Source: Closterium sp. Naga37s-1 (lineage: Eukaryota; Streptophyta; Zygnematophyceae; Desmidiales; Closteriaceae). Taken from it: a stretch of 64,000 nucleotides of DNA. The position numbers were made by a program, and so were the translations under genes. The stretch is from positions 2,954,001 through 3,018,000 of the forward strand of contig CANJKZ010000008.1 in NCBI GenBank assembly GCA_947471745.1, given 5' to 3'. Positions 30,742 to 41,499 of this stretch are shown here, piece by piece; position 1 is the first letter of the stretch; every line of letters starts with the position of its first letter. Below the pieces are notes generated by a model, which had not been told where the DNA came from, ran no database searches, and worked only from the letters and a program-made list of their open reading frames with translations.

Positions 30742-30752
30742 CTGAAAGCTTC

Positions 30753-30893
30753 TGTCAAAACATATTGTTCTGCTTGTTTCACTCTAGGTTGTGTAGGGTT
30801 CTTTCCTTAGAGGGTACAACAATCTCTCTCGATAGTCCTTGTACCCCCCCCCTTACCTCATCGACTCCACTCACCTACCTAGTGATTCTAACA
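30753..30893 (+). repeat. 5' LTR of element E (141 bp)
   Basis: It runs from TGTCAAAACATATTG to GATTCTAACA. The C run has 9 bases here and 10 in the 3' LTR. Confidence 0.95.
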
Positions 30894-32420
30894 TGGTATT
30901 AAGAGCACAATGCTCCTTAGGACCGAATTTTTAAAAGGGCCCACCACTACTATTTCGATCTACTGCCCGAGTCGCGCCCCTAGGAGAAACGCGAAATTCG
31001 AAACCGTGCACTAGGCGGTTTTCTGCCCTAGACGCGATTTTCTGCCTTAGACGCGATTTTCCTTCCTAGTCACGTGCGACCCCCCCTGACCGCGCCCTAG
31101 CTGCCAGTACAGCCCGCGTAGGCCCGTCGCGAAGCCCGTACAGCCCGCGTAGGCCCGTCGCGAAGCCCGTACAGCCCGCGTAGGCCCGTCGCGAAGCCCG
31201 TACAGCCCGCGCCAGGCCGTCGCGCAGCCCGTACAGCCCACGTCAGGCCCGCACCCAGCTTGTAAAGCCCGCGCCAGGCCCGCACGCAGCCCTTACAGCC
31301 CGCGCCTGGCCCGCACGCGGCCCGTGTTACTGCTGCACTCGCTGTTGCTGCTACACTGCTGCGCCTGAACTGCTGCTGCAGTGCTGCTGCCGCCTGTACT
31401 GCCCTGCAACTGCTGCTGCTACTTGCTGCAGCTGCTCCTCCTTGCTGCTGCTGCTGCTACTTGCTGCAGCTGCTCCTCCTTGCTACTGCTGCTACAGCTA
31501 GCGCTACTCACTGCTGCTGCTACTGACGCTACTCCTGTTACAGCTAGCGCTACTCACTGCTGCTGCTACTGAAGCTAGTACTGCTACAGCTAGTGCTACT
31601 GCTGCTGCTGCTACTACGGCATTTGCTACAGCTGCTACTGACTGAAGCTACGGCTGCTACAGCTAGTGCTACTGCTGCAGCTCCTACTCCAGCACTTGCT
31701 ACAGCTGCTACTGACTGAAGCTACTTCTGGTACAGCTAGTGCTACTGCTGCAGCTCCTACTCCAGCACTTACTGCAGCTGCTCCTGACTGAAGCTACTGC
31801 TGCTACAGCTAGTACTACTGCTGCAGCTCCTACTACTTCACTTGCTACAGCTAGTGCTACTGCTGCAGCTCCTACTCCAGCACTTGCTACAGCTGCTCCT
31901 GACTGAAGCTACTGCTGCTTGACTGAAGCTACTGCTGCTACAGCTAGTGCTACTGCTGCAGCTCCTACTCCAGCACTTGCTACAGCTGCTCCTGACTGAA
32001 GCTACTGCTGCTTGACTGAAGCTACTGCTGCTACAGCTAGTACTACTGCTGCAGCTCCTACTACTTCACTTGCTACAGCTAGTGCTACTGCTGCAGCTCC
32101 TACTACTGCACTTGCTACAGCTAGTGCTACTGCTGCTCTGCCACTGTGTCCGAGCCGCGCCGCCCAGCCCGAGCTGTCACTGCTGCTGCTCGGTCTGCTG
32201 CTGCTGCCCGAGCCGCCCTGCTACTGCTGCTACTGGAGGGAGTACTGCTGGGAGTGGTGGAGGTGCGGCCTCCCACCCCCACCGAACCGCCCTGCTGCTG
32301 TTACTACTGCTGCTGCTGCTACTTGTGCTACTGGGAGTGGAGGAGGTGCTGCTGGGAGTGTAGGAGGTGCTGCTGGCACTGTAGGAGCTGGAGGTGCTGG
32401 ACCTACTCCTGACGGTCACT
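30894..32420 (+). repeat. Repetitive leader of element E with primer binding site
   Basis: The primer site TGGTATTAAGAGC begins at 30894. From 31090 a 31-bp unit (CCCGTACAGCCCGCGTAGGC plus CCGTCGCGAAG) repeats three times and then degenerates to 31330. From 31380 to 32140 a CTGCTGCTACAGCTAG-type repeat with a longer higher-order period fills the leader. The ORFs are compositional. Confidence 0.8.
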
Positions 32421-32427
32421 GTCTGTC

Positions 32428-33507
32428 ATGGCCACTTCCGCGGCAGTCGCTGCGGCCAGGGATGGACAGCAGCGGGCACTGCTTCTCCCGGACGACCCCA
32501 CCCCTCGGCAGCTTCGTGAGTGGGTTATTCAGCGAGGTCGTCCTGGTGGTGGAGGTTATCGTTCTGTTAAGACCGCTGCTCTTGGTGTTAGTGAGTCTGC
32601 TGCCACTCCAGGTGTTAGTCAGTCTGCTGTCACTCCAGGTGTTAGTGAGTCTGCTGCCACTCCAGGTGCTAGTGAGTCTGCTGCGGCTCTAGGTGCCCGT
32701 GAGTCTACCGACGCTCTAGTTGCTAGTGCGTCTACTACCACAGGTCCTGCCTCAGCTGAGGTCTTGCACACTTTCACGCTTGACTCCGGCGCGTCACGTT
32801 GCTTCTTCCGTGATTGCACCACAGTCACACCACTCACAGCACCTGTCCCAGTCTCACTGGCTGACCCCTCTGGGGGCCCAGTGGTTGCGAGAGCCTCCAC
32901 GGTCCTCCCTTGTCCAGCAGTCCCCTCCGGCTCTTTGTCAGGTCTCCACCTCCCCACGTTCTCGACGAACTTGGTGAGCAACGCTGCCATTCAGGATGTC
33001 TGGGTTGATACCTTTATTCCTGGAGGGCAGCGTGTGGCGATCTGTACGTGCTCCCGGACTGGCCGTCACCTGGCTACGTTCACTCGACAGCCTGGGTCTA
33101 GTCTGTACACACTGACCACTGCGTCTGCACAGGTGGCTGAGTCAGGTCAGGTAGCTACGTCGAGTCGAGCGTCTGCGTCACGGCAGTTAGCTGCGTCTTG
33201 CTCGTGCCGAGTACTCACGCACGAGACTCAGCGCTGGCACCACCGTCTTGGTCACCCCTCCCTGCAGCGTCTGCGCCGCATGCACTCCCGGCTCCTGGTC
33301 ACTGGCCTCCCTGAGACCCTGCCCCCCCTCCCGCGCTCACTTGTGCCGCCGTGCCTTCCTTGCGTCGAGGGGGCGGCAGCGCGCCGCTCCTCACTCCTCC
33401 GAGTTTCCTCCGACCACTGCTCCTCTGCAGACTCTCCACATGGACGTGTGGGGCCCGGCCCCCGTCGGTGGAACGGACCAGGAGCGCTACTTCCTGCTAG
33501 TGGTTGA
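32428..33507 (+). pseudogene. Element E protease and pre-integrase region
   Basis: The ATG at 32428 gives MATSAAVAAARDGQQRALLL, then QLREWVIQRGRPGGGG and an SESAATPG-type repeat, with no capsid or zinc block. Protease LDSGASRCFF and pre-integrase RWHHRLGHPSLQRLRRM follow. Near 33368 a run of five G (four in elements A, C and G) shifts the frame: the sequence after CLPCVEG is out of frame with integrase, which continues from the overlapping frame. That single extra G separates protease from integrase. Confidence 0.86.
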
Positions 33508-34696
33508 CGACTACACACGCTACACCACAGTCTTCCCCTTGCGGCGCAAGGCAGATGTCAGTGGTGTCTTGATCCCCTGGATCCGTGCTACTCGTCACCA
33601 GCTGCGCGAGCGGTTTCGGCGGGACTTTCCAGTCCTGCGTCTGCACTCTGACAGGGGTGGTGAGTTCTCCTCTGGCATCCTTGAGACGTTCTGCCAGGAT
33701 GAGGGCATCGCCCAGTCGTTCACGCTTCCGGCCTCTCCGCAGCAAAATGGGATCGCTGAGCGTCGCATTGGCCTGATCATGGAGGTTGCTCGTACCTCCA
33801 TGATCCATGCGGCTGCTCCCCATTTCCTGTGGCCATTTGCGGTCCGATACGCCGCGCATCAGCTCAACCTCTGGCCCCGTGTCTCTGCTCCAGAGACCTC
33901 GCCCACACTCCGATGGACGGGACAGCCTGGTGATGCGTCGTCGTTTCGGGTCTGGGGCGCGCTCTCCCTTGTTCGCGATACCAAAGCGAGCAAGCTCTCT
34001 CCTCGCACTCTCCGCTGTGTCTTCCTGGGCTTCCCCACCGACGCTCCACCCTGGCAGTTCTACCACCCTGCCTCGCGTCGTGTTCTATCCTCTCAGGATG
34101 TCACCTTTGACGAGTCGGTCTGTTACTACCGACTTCACCCGCACGCGTCCCACCCGGTCCCTCTCGCACCTCTCTTCCTGGTACCAGTCCCCCCCCGGGT
34201 AGACCCCCTTCCCCCACAGGGTCCTGCTCCCTCAGGTGTGTCCCAGGTAGACCCACCCCCCTTGGATGAGCCAGTTGAGATCTCTTCTGACTCCTCTGAC
34301 TCACCTGAGGGGGGTGACGCCGTCGCCGACGACACGGCGACCACTCACCGCACTCCTCGCTTGGAGACCCCCCCGGGTTTCCCGCCACGGCCGTCTTCGC
34401 CGCCTCCGCAGCCTGCTGCTGTGGACTCTGGAGCTGAGACTACTGGAGCTGGGGCTGGGGGTGGTGAGTCTGGGGGTGCCCGCTCTCCTCGTCTGGCTAC
34501 ACCCCCCGGGTTCCCACCTCTGCCGTCTTCGCCGCCTCTGCAGCCTGCTGCTGTGGACACTGGAGCAGAGTCTGAGGGTACTGAGCTTGGGGGTGCTGGG
34601 ACTGAGGGTACTGAGCCTGGGGGTGCTGGGACTGAGGGTACTGAGCCTGGGGGTGCTGGGACTGAGGGTACTGGGCCTGAGGGTGCTGCGACTTAG
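33248..34696 (+). pseudogene. Element E integrase and linker, ends at amber codon
   Basis: From about 33370 this frame carries the integrase core with all catalytic residues ([21 protein letters not shown]), the tail (VFLGFPTDAPPWQFYHP) and the start of the Gly/Thr/Glu linker (GGAGTEGTEPGG repeats). It stops at TAG 34694-34696, where the repeat consensus has GAG. The same frame is open again after the stop through to RT. The part before 33370 is a shadow of the protease frame. Confidence 0.86.
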
Positions 34697-37327
34697 GGTA
34701 CTGAGCCTGCGAGTGCTGAGACCGAGAGTCCTGCCTCTGGGGGTGCTGCGAGTTCGGGTGCTGTCTCTGGGGGTGCTGCGAGTCCTTCTGGTGTTGGTGT
34801 CGTCGGAGCTCCTACCGGAGGACCTGGAGCTACTGGTGCTGGAGGTACTGGAGGTGCTGCTGGTGCTGGAGGTCCTGGAGGTGCTGCTGGTGCTGGAGGT
34901 CCTGGAGGTGCTGGAGGTACTGGAGGTGCTGCTGGTGCTGGAAGCGCTGGAGCTGCTGGGGCTGGAGGTGCTAGAGGTGCTGGAGGTCCTGGTGGAGCTA
35001 CTGGTGATCTTCGCCACCTTCTCAGTCTTCAGCCAGGTGCTACTGGCTTCCCTGTGGCAGGTACTACTCCTCCGTTGCTGTGTCCACCAGCGGACCAGTC
35101 ACAGCCGCCGCTGCTACCACACTCCCCACTGCCTGCTCCTGCTCCTTACACTGCGGTGTCAGAGTCCCTGACTGAGCGTCGAGAGCCTGAGACTCGTGCT
35201 TCCACCCCTGAGCGTCGAGAGCCTGAGTCTAGCTTTGACCTTGAGCATGAGCCTAGAGCTGCTGTCCGTGCTCGTGTTCCTCGTGTTCGTCGTCAGCGTG
35301 CTCCGGCTGTCCCCGCAACTCACGATATGACACTCCGTCCTTCCTCTGTTCCTCAGCGTTTTGTCCTACCGTTACCTCCTGCGTCCTCTTTGCCTGACGT
35401 TGCTGACCCTCCGTCTGACCTTGCTCGTGCGTCCAGTCCGACTGTTACTCGCCTTCTTGCTACGGTTGTGACGGACCCTACGTTCTCGTCTCCTGCTGCG
35501 TCTGCCCTAGTAGCTGAGCTCGTTGACTTTGCTGCTGTGTACCGCCTAGACTACCTTGCGAGTCTTGTCTCTGACCTTGTCCCTGCCTGTCCTCCGCCCG
35601 TCGGGGGTGAGACTGCTCTTGGCTGCACTGCCCTTGGCTGTGACGTTCTTGAGGACAGACAGGAGGAGCTGGAGTGCCTTGCTGCCGCTTCACCCCATCA
35701 CGCGACCATACTGCTTGCCCCTGAGGGAGACCCGGATGCACTTGACATCCCCACCCCGCGCTCCTACAGGGAGGCGATTTTGGGTGAGTACTCCTCTCAG
35801 TGGCAGACAGCCATGGACGCAGAGATGGCTTCCTGGAAGTCCACAGGCACCTACGTCGACGAGGTTCCTCCACCTGGGGCGAACATCGTCAGTGGCATGT
35901 GGATTTTCAGGGTGAAGCGGCCGCCGGGTTCTCCGCCTGCCTTCAAGGCACGTTACGTTGCTCGAGGCTTCAGTCAGCGTGAGGGGGTCGACTTCTTTCA
36001 GACCTTCTCCCCCACCCCGAAGATGACCACTCTTCGGGTGTTGCTACACGTTGCAGCTCAGCGTGACTACGAGCTGCACTCCCTCGACTTCTCGACAACT
36101 TTCTTGCAGGGTAGCCTTCACGAGGCCATCTGGTTGCGCCGTCCACAGGGCTTCACTGGGTCGTTTCCTGAGGGTACCCAGTGGAGCCTACGGCGACCAG
36201 TGTACGGCCTGCGTCAGGCGCCCCGCCAGTGGCACGACACACTGAGGACGTTACTTGCGGCTCTTGGGTTTGCTCCTTCGACTGCTGACCCGTCGCTGTT
36301 TCTACGCACCGACACTACTCTGCCGCCGTTCTACATCCTCGTGTACGTCGACGACTTGGTTTTTGCTACTGCTGACACTGAGGCACTGGCCTTAGTGAAG
36401 GCGGAGCTGCAGGAGAGACACACCTGCACTGACCTGGGTGAGCTGCGGAGCTATCTTGGCTTGCAGATTATCCGGGACAGAGCACGGCGCACCATCACCC
36501 TCACTCAGTCACACATGGTGCACCAGGTCCTTCAGCGCTTCCGCTTCACGTACTCCTCGCCACAGCCCACTCCTCTGGCTACCGGCCACTCGCTCTCAGC
36601 TCCACCTTCGGACGAGTCCGTAGAGCCGAGTGGTCCGTACCCAGAGCTTGTGGGCTGCCTCATGTACCTGATGACGTGCACACGACCTGACATCGCGTAC
36701 CCTCTCAGCCTTCTGGCTCGCTACGTGGCACCGGGTAGGCACCGAAAGGTGCACTTTGATGCTGCGAAGAGGGTACTGCGTTACTTGTGCAGCACATCGG
36801 GCATGGGGCTCGTGCTTGGAGGACGGGGTTCGGTGGTCCTCACAGGACACTCTGACGCTTCTTGGGCCGACGACCAGGCGACTCAGCGTTCGTCACAGGG
36901 CTACACCTTCAGTCTTGGCGCTGGTTCTGTCTCGTGGAGGTCCACTCGTTCTTCTTCTGTGCTTGGTTCCAGCTGTGAGGCCGAGATCTACGCTAGGGCC
37001 ATGGCTGCACAGGAGCTCCGTTGGCTGACCTACCTGCTGACCGACTTGGGGGAGCGGCCTCGTTCTCCTCCAGTTCTGTACGTCGACAACAAGGCAATGC
37101 TTGCCTTGTGTCGCGAGCAGAGACTGGAGCACAGAACGAAGCACATTGCTCTGCGCTACTTCCTTGCGCGTGAGCTGCAGCAGCGTGGTCAGCTGCGCCT
37201 TGCTTTCGTGGCCTCTTGGGCCAACACTGCTGATGTCTTCACCAAGGCCCTTGCGGCTGGTGATCATCAGCGTTTCTGCACTGCTCTTGGGCTTGTGCCC
37301 ACTCTGCCTCACCTGCTGGTTGCTTGA
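34697..37327 (+). CDS. Element E linker end, reverse transcriptase and RNase H
   Basis: This is one open frame in phase with the integrase. The first ATG after the stop is at 35054 (MAGTTPPLLCPPADQSQ), giving 757 aa. It contains the pre-RT variable region, RT ([19 protein letters not shown], catalytic [15 protein letters not shown]) and RNase H ([51 protein letters not shown]). It is intact to its natural stop, which lies 245 bases before the 3' LTR. This is the best-preserved RT of the C/E lineage in the window. Confidence 0.9.
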   Translation, partial: GTEPASAETESPASGGAASSGAVSGGAASPSGVGVVGAPTGGPGATGAGGTGGAAGAGGPGGAAGAGGPGGAGGTGGAAGAGSAGAAGAGGARGAGGPGGATGDLRHLLSLQPGATGFPVAGTTPPLLCPPADQSQPPLLPHSPLPAPAPYTAVSESLTERREPETRASTPERREPESSFDLEHEPRAAVRARVPRVRRQRAPAVPATHDMTLRPSSVPQRFVLPLPPASSLPDVADPPSDLARASSPTVTRLLATVVTDPTFSSPAASALVAELVDFAAVYRLDYLASLVSDLVPACPPPVGGETALGCTALGCDVLEDRQEELECLAAASPHHATILLAPEGDPDALDIPTPRSYREAILGEYSSQWQTAMDAEMASWKSTGTYVDEVPPPGANIVSGMWIFRVKRPPGSPPAFKARYVARGFSQREGVDFFQTFSPTPKMTTLRVLLHVAAQRDYELHSLDFSTTFLQGSLHEAIWLRRPQGFTGSFPEGTQWSLRRPVYGLRQAPRQWHDTLRTLLAALGFAPSTADPSLFLRTDTTLPPFYILVYVDDLVFATADTEALALVKAELQERHTCTDLGELRSYLGLQIIRDRARRTITLTQSHMVHQVLQRFRFTYSSPQPTPLATGHSLSAPPSDESVEPSGPYPELVGCLMYLMTCTRPDIAYPLSLLARYVAPGRHRKVHFDAAKRVLRYLCSTSGMGLVLGGRGSVVLTGHSDASWADDQATQRSSQGYTFSLGAGSVSWRSTRSSSVLGSSCEAEIYARAMAAQELRWLTYLLTDLGERPRSPPVLYVDNKAMLALCREQRLEHRTKHIALRYFLARELQQRGQLRLAFVASWANTADVFTKALAAGDHQRFCTALGLVPTLPHLLVA

Positions 37328-37572
37328 CTTGCTCTTGTTGTACACTGCTATATATCTTTATACCTGCATGTTTCCTCTTGCTAGGTTGTGATCTGTGTAC
37401 TGCCTTGCTCTTATAAATCTGCATGTGAACTGGCCTTGTGGCTGCCTGCTTGTGCTCAAATTGTGTGGTGTCCTTGAGATCCACCCTGGGCTTTGCCTTG
37501 CTTGTTCTCTTGCTTGACTGGTCTTGTGACCACTGTTAGGCTTGGCTATCCCCTACTTCACCTATGGGGGTG

Positions 37573-37714
37573 TGTCAAAACATATTGTTCTGCTTGTTTC
37601 ACTCTAGGTTGTGTAGGGTTCTTTCCTTAGAGGGTACAACAATCTCTCTCGATAGTCCTTGTACCCCCCCCCCTTACCTCATCGACTCCACTCACCTACC
37701 TAGTGATTCTAACA
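37573..37714 (+). repeat. 3' LTR of element E (142 bp)
   Basis: This is the partner of 30753-30893, directly preceded by the polypurine tract. Confidence 0.95.
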
Positions 37715-37874
37715 GCTTCGAGGGTCTTATAATTGATTGCTGGTAATGTGATGGTACCCAGTGCAACTCAGGTGTTTCATTCAAGGTAGAGTGCAACCCA
37801 ATTGTAAGCCTTAATCTCAGAGCTGAGAGCCATGACTCCAGCGTATCCTCATGGCATCTGGAGCCACTGAACAT
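37715..37874 (-). pseudogene. Small heat-shock protein (HSP20) pseudogene, first exon and intron start
   Basis: A possible ATG at 37874 leads through a poorly conserved N-terminus to LNETPELHW, equivalent to the WKETPEAHV block just before the sHSP core. A donor (TGG/GTACC) at 37758/37757 and the acceptor at 30742 define an intron that was 49 bases before element E landed 6 bases upstream of the acceptor. Joining the exons gives ELHW-VLTYLPGVKK, which aligns without a gap to sHSPs. The N-terminal start is uncertain. Confidence 0.68.
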
Positions 37875-38338
37875 GAACCAGGGAGGCCTTCTCTGAAAGG
37901 GGCAAATTGAGGCGAGCTGAGAGAAGAGCGAGAGGTTGAATACTGCAGATATGGTTATCTTGGAATACAATGCAAACCAAGCTAATAAATAATATATTAC
38001 ATCAATAAATCATCAGTCCAACCCTACACTTTTCAACTATAATACACATGGCTGTGCACAAAATCCACGTCTGCATTGGTGTGCAGCAGTAAGTCACAGA
38101 ACTGCCACTGCAAGAGTGAACAGTTCTGAGACTGGCTGCTCTGTCTGTCCTAGGTGCCGAGCTACATGCATTGAAGCTATACAAGAGCCCCAAATCCATG
38201 GGCCTAAAGTTGTAGCATTTCCACTGATAAGCAGCTAGCAGATCAGCGTTATCTGTCCCTGAAGGATGCAGCCGTTATTGGGTACGCCGGTGAGCCAAAA
38301 CTGCGAAGTTGATGCAGAACACAGGCAACACCCGCTAC
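37875..38338. other. Intergenic sequence, no gene seen
   Basis: AT-rich spacer between the HSP20 pseudogene start and the 3' end of the kinase gene. No ORF with a recognisable domain is present. Confidence 0.5.
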
Positions 38339-39928
38339 CTAGCACGCAATGGCTGGTGCGGTTCCCCAAACATTCTTCACAGCCCATGCCGCCACAGCAG
38401 CCAGCCTGGACCTCTGCCACCAATCAGAGCTGCTGCCACTGTCCCTTCCACCACTACCACTGCCGCTGCACTCGCGGCATGCACTTTCTCCCTGCTCGCA
38501 GCATTCTCTTCTCCTCACCGCCTCCTCCTGCGCTTGCGGGTTCAACTCTACTTGCTCCTCGCCGTCGCTGCTGCTGCTTTGCACACCTAATCCCCAAGCA
38601 GCTGCCTCACCCCAACCCTGACGCACATTGTGCGCCCCCTTCCCACTGCCAGTGTTTCCGTTGCTTTCGCTGCTACTTCCGTCACTGCCGCGGCTGCTGC
38701 TGCTGCTGCTGCTATCGCTGCTGAGGCTCTCACAGAACGGAACCTGCTTGCTTGAAGAAGCGGAGGAGGAGGATAGAGACAATGACAGTGATGGCCCTGA
38801 CGTCAGACTGGCTGAAAGCCACGTGGACAACGACGGGCTTGAGCGAACCGCCATAAAATCCTTCAAGCACTGCTGTGCGACGTCCTTCCCGTCGTCGCAT
38901 GTGTTCTGTGCGATTCCCTCAAGCAAACCGTCGCACGCCGCGGGGCAGAGCACGTTCACGCACGACTCGTCGCTCAGCCACGCGTCGCACAGGACGTCGT
39001 CGATCGTGGGTCGTTCGCAGGGCTTCACGGTCATCATGCGACGAATAAGGTTCTTCGCCGCGTCGCTGACCAATCGCCAACTCGGGCTCGACCAATCTAC
39101 GTCCTCATTCAGCGCGCGCCGTCCGTCCTTAAATTCCGGCCAGCTGGCAGCAAGCATAGTGTACAGCAACACCCCGAGACTCCACACGTCAGCGGACCAA
39201 TCGTACGGTTCAGATGCGACCACCTCGGGAGCCTCGTACGGGTAACTTCCGACGCGGCCTCGCACGCGGGACCCCTCGTCGAGACGCCTCGAGAGGCCGA
39301 AATCGGCGAGCTTCACTTCCCACTCGCGGCTCGGCGCGCAGCCACAGACGAGCGCTGCTGAAGAACCGGCGTCGTGAGCGTGCAGAAGAGGACAAATTGG
39401 CCCGTCCAGGGATGGGTGGGCGGTGGATGGCTCATCAGATGGGGGGGACGGATCGCGGAGGAGGACGTTTTCGGGCTTTATGTCGCGATGGACGATTCCG
39501 TTGCGGTGGCAGTGCTGCACGGCGAGAGCGATCTTCTTAAATGCGTAGCGCGCCTCGGTCTCCGGCAGCCCGTTTCGCTCGGAGATGAGTTTAAAGAGGT
39601 CGCCGTCGGGACAGAGTTCCATGAGGAGGAAGATGAAGCCGTCGTTTTCGTAGACGCTGTGCAGATCGACGACGTTCGCGTGGCCCTGTAACCTCTGCAT
39701 CGCCTCGATTTCGCGCGACACCTGTCGCATGTCGTCGCCGTGCGACAAGAACTGCGACTTTTGGATTTGTTTGCACGCGAAGGATTGGTTCGTCGCGCGC
39801 GACGAGCAGCGCCACACCGTGCCGAATTGCCCCTGGCCTATGGCGCCCGAAAAATCGAACTCGTGCTCGAGAATCGATGCTGGATGGTAGCCTGAGGACC
39901 TCGATACGAAGCCGCTAAAGAGACCCAT
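38339..39928 (-). CDS. Ser/Thr protein kinase, CDPK/PEPC-kinase-like clade (529 aa)
   Basis: A single long exon starts at the ATG 39928. The kinase domain spans about residues 24-318: Gly loop GQGQFG (31-36), ATP Lys53 (FACKQIQK), helix-C Glu73, catalytic HRDIKPEN (147-154), DFG (209-211), APE (233-235) and DVWSLGVLL (248-255). All catalytic residues are present. Sequence blocks such as LMELCPDGDLFKLI and SYPYEAPEVV fit the calcium-dependent-kinase/PEPC-kinase group of plants, but there are no EF hands. A 43-residue insertion (about 160-203) sits between the catalytic loop and DFG. The tail (residues 330-529) is Ser-rich and of low complexity. The substrate cannot be told from sequence. Confidence 0.88.
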   Translation of the reverse strand: MGLFSGFVSRSSGYHPASILEHEFDFSGAIGQGQFGTVWRCSSRATNQSFACKQIQKSQFLSHGDDMRQVSREIEAMQRLQGHANVVDLHSVYENDGFIFLLMELCPDGDLFKLISERNGLPETEARYAFKKIALAVQHCHRNGIVHRDIKPENVLLRDPSPPSDEPSTAHPSLDGPICPLLHAHDAGSSAALVCGCAPSREWEVKLADFGLSRRLDEGSRVRGRVGSYPYEAPEVVASEPYDWSADVWSLGVLLYTMLAASWPEFKDGRRALNEDVDWSSPSWRLVSDAAKNLIRRMMTVKPCERPTIDDVLCDAWLSDESCVNVLCPAACDGLLEGIAQNTCDDGKDVAQQCLKDFMAVRSSPSLSTWLSASLTSGPSLSLSLSSSSASSSKQVPFCESLSSDSSSSSSSRGSDGSSSESNGNTGSGKGAHNVRQGWGEAAAWGLGVQSSSSDGEEQVELNPQAQEEAVRRRECCEQGESACRECSGSGSGGRDSGSSSDWWQRSRLAAVAAWAVKNVWGTAPAIAC

Positions 39929-40928
39929 GCTCGTTCAGGTAGCCACAAAGATTGGTATTAAGACTGAGAACAGAATGGTCAACAAAGGATAAACTAAGTC
40001 TATTAGGGTGCTTTAGGAGCCTAAGCGATGAGAGAACGAGTGCTGTGGTGGGGGTAGGAGTACGAAAAAATTCCTGATTGAGCCTTCTCAGAAAATTGGG
40101 GCTTATTTGAGAGGAAAGGTAGGGCCGTGCGTTCTTCTTCGAGTCGTCAACTCGCTGTGAGTCAATGAACGATTCAAAGCTAAGACCAAGCGAGCTAGCG
40201 CTGGTGTCGATGTTGATTAAGCTCGCAAACCAGCGAGCATCATATTTATGCATGTGAGGTCCCAAGGCTCCGCATCGACCGCGTCGCCTGGCTCGCCACG
40301 GACTTTTCTCGGCGGCAGTCAAGCCGCGTCTTCCATCCCACGCATATGCTCCTTCATTTCCTTGCTTGATCCCTTTTCTTCCAACTCATTTCCCAGTTTG
40401 ACCCAGCTGAACCTACATTTACCGAAGCAAAACTAATTGCAATCACCCGTTTTCTCGAGTCGCTCGTGATGACTTGTCGTCGTCAGCAACACCCCCCTCC
40501 CTGAGCAATGAACCAGCGATGGGATGGGATCATGGGATGGGACCCCCCTTTCCATCATCTCTGGCCAGAGTCGCACAGGCTGGCGTTTTCCTCGCACGAC
40601 GTAGAAAGTTTCTTCGACGCTTCCGTTTCGTCGCCCGTCGGCACAACTTCTTTGACAAGGGGGGTCGATGCGACGGGAGAATGAGAGTTGACGGCGATAA
40701 CGACGCGAATCTCGCCTGTAATTGGCCGCATGAGCTTCCCTCCTCATCACCGCCTTGTGGTTTTCGTCGCCAGCGAGAAAGTGAAACCAGAATGTCGGTG
40801 ATGATGCGCGCTCACCAATCCCGATTGCACGATAGCAGCTCCTGCGACGATGACACTCTGCCGCGCTGCAAGTTCAACGCTTTGGTGCGAAGCATCAGGG
40901 GTGACAGCTGGTGAAGAGGAGGAGATCC
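39929..40928. other. Upstream region of the kinase gene
   Basis: I see no other gene. The plus-strand ORF near 40474-40914 lacks a recognisable domain and overlaps the left end of a candidate MITE. Confidence 0.45.
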
Positions 40929-41499
40929 AGGCCCTGTTCTGTTGCCCATCGGCTACTGGTGGGCGGACAGCACAGCACAGCACCAGATGTGCTGCCGGAG
41001 GTTTGGTACGCACCCAAGTATTCGAAGGCTCACGCTATCTTCCTGCCCCCCTCCGTGCATCTTCAGGGCAAAAGTTTCTTTCTCCTTCGCAGACCGTCAA
41101 ATCTCCTCTCGCAAGCAACCATTGGATGATTCGATGGCCTGAAAGCAAAAGGGCCAACCAGGACAAAGAAAAAGGTTTATCCCTGCCCGAAATTACTTGT
41201 GCTATCCCTGGATCCCCTCTCTGAGTGGGGACAGGGACAGCACAAGCCCCGCACCCAGTTTGCCAGGGAGTGGGGGATAGCACCACATCACTGGTTCACC
41301 GTTCTTTTGCACTAAATAGCTGCACAGCACAGCACAGCACTAATTAGGCTCGGGATGGAGTTCAGGGTCCCGAGCCTCATTTTTGGGAATGCGCCCTTGT
41401 AATTGAAGCTTCGAGGCTGGATGGTAGAATCCTTTTCGAAGCATCAACTGGTGGTGTGCGGAGGGGTCCGCACAAGTAGTGCGGCAACAGAACAGGGCC
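40929..41499. mobile_element. Candidate Tourist-like MITE (571 bp)
   Basis: GGCCCTGTTCTGTTGCC (40929-40945) is matched by its exact inverted copy at 41483-41499 (17 bp), with CCA directly outside both ends as a 3-bp target duplication. The GGSCCTGTT start resembles PIF/Harbinger-Tourist termini, although that group normally duplicates TWA. There is no coding capacity. A perfect 10-bp stem hairpin (AGGCTCGGGA/TCCCGAGCCT, 41346-41377) lies inside. Confidence 0.6.

Larger units (their letters stand above)
30753..37714 (+). mobile_element. Full-length copia element E
   Basis: LTRs at 30753-30893 (141 bp) and 37573-37714 (142 bp) differ only by one C in a C run. They are flanked by GCTTC (30748-30752 and 37715-37719). 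The plus-strand order is LTR, primer site TGGTATTAAGAGC, a repetitive leader of 1.5 kb, protease, integrase, linker, RT-RNase H, polypurine tract (CTATGGGGGTG), LTR. It lies in the 49-bp intron of an HSP20 pseudogene, 6 bp before the acceptor, antisense to that gene. It lacks capsid and zinc-knuckle regions. Confidence 0.95.
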
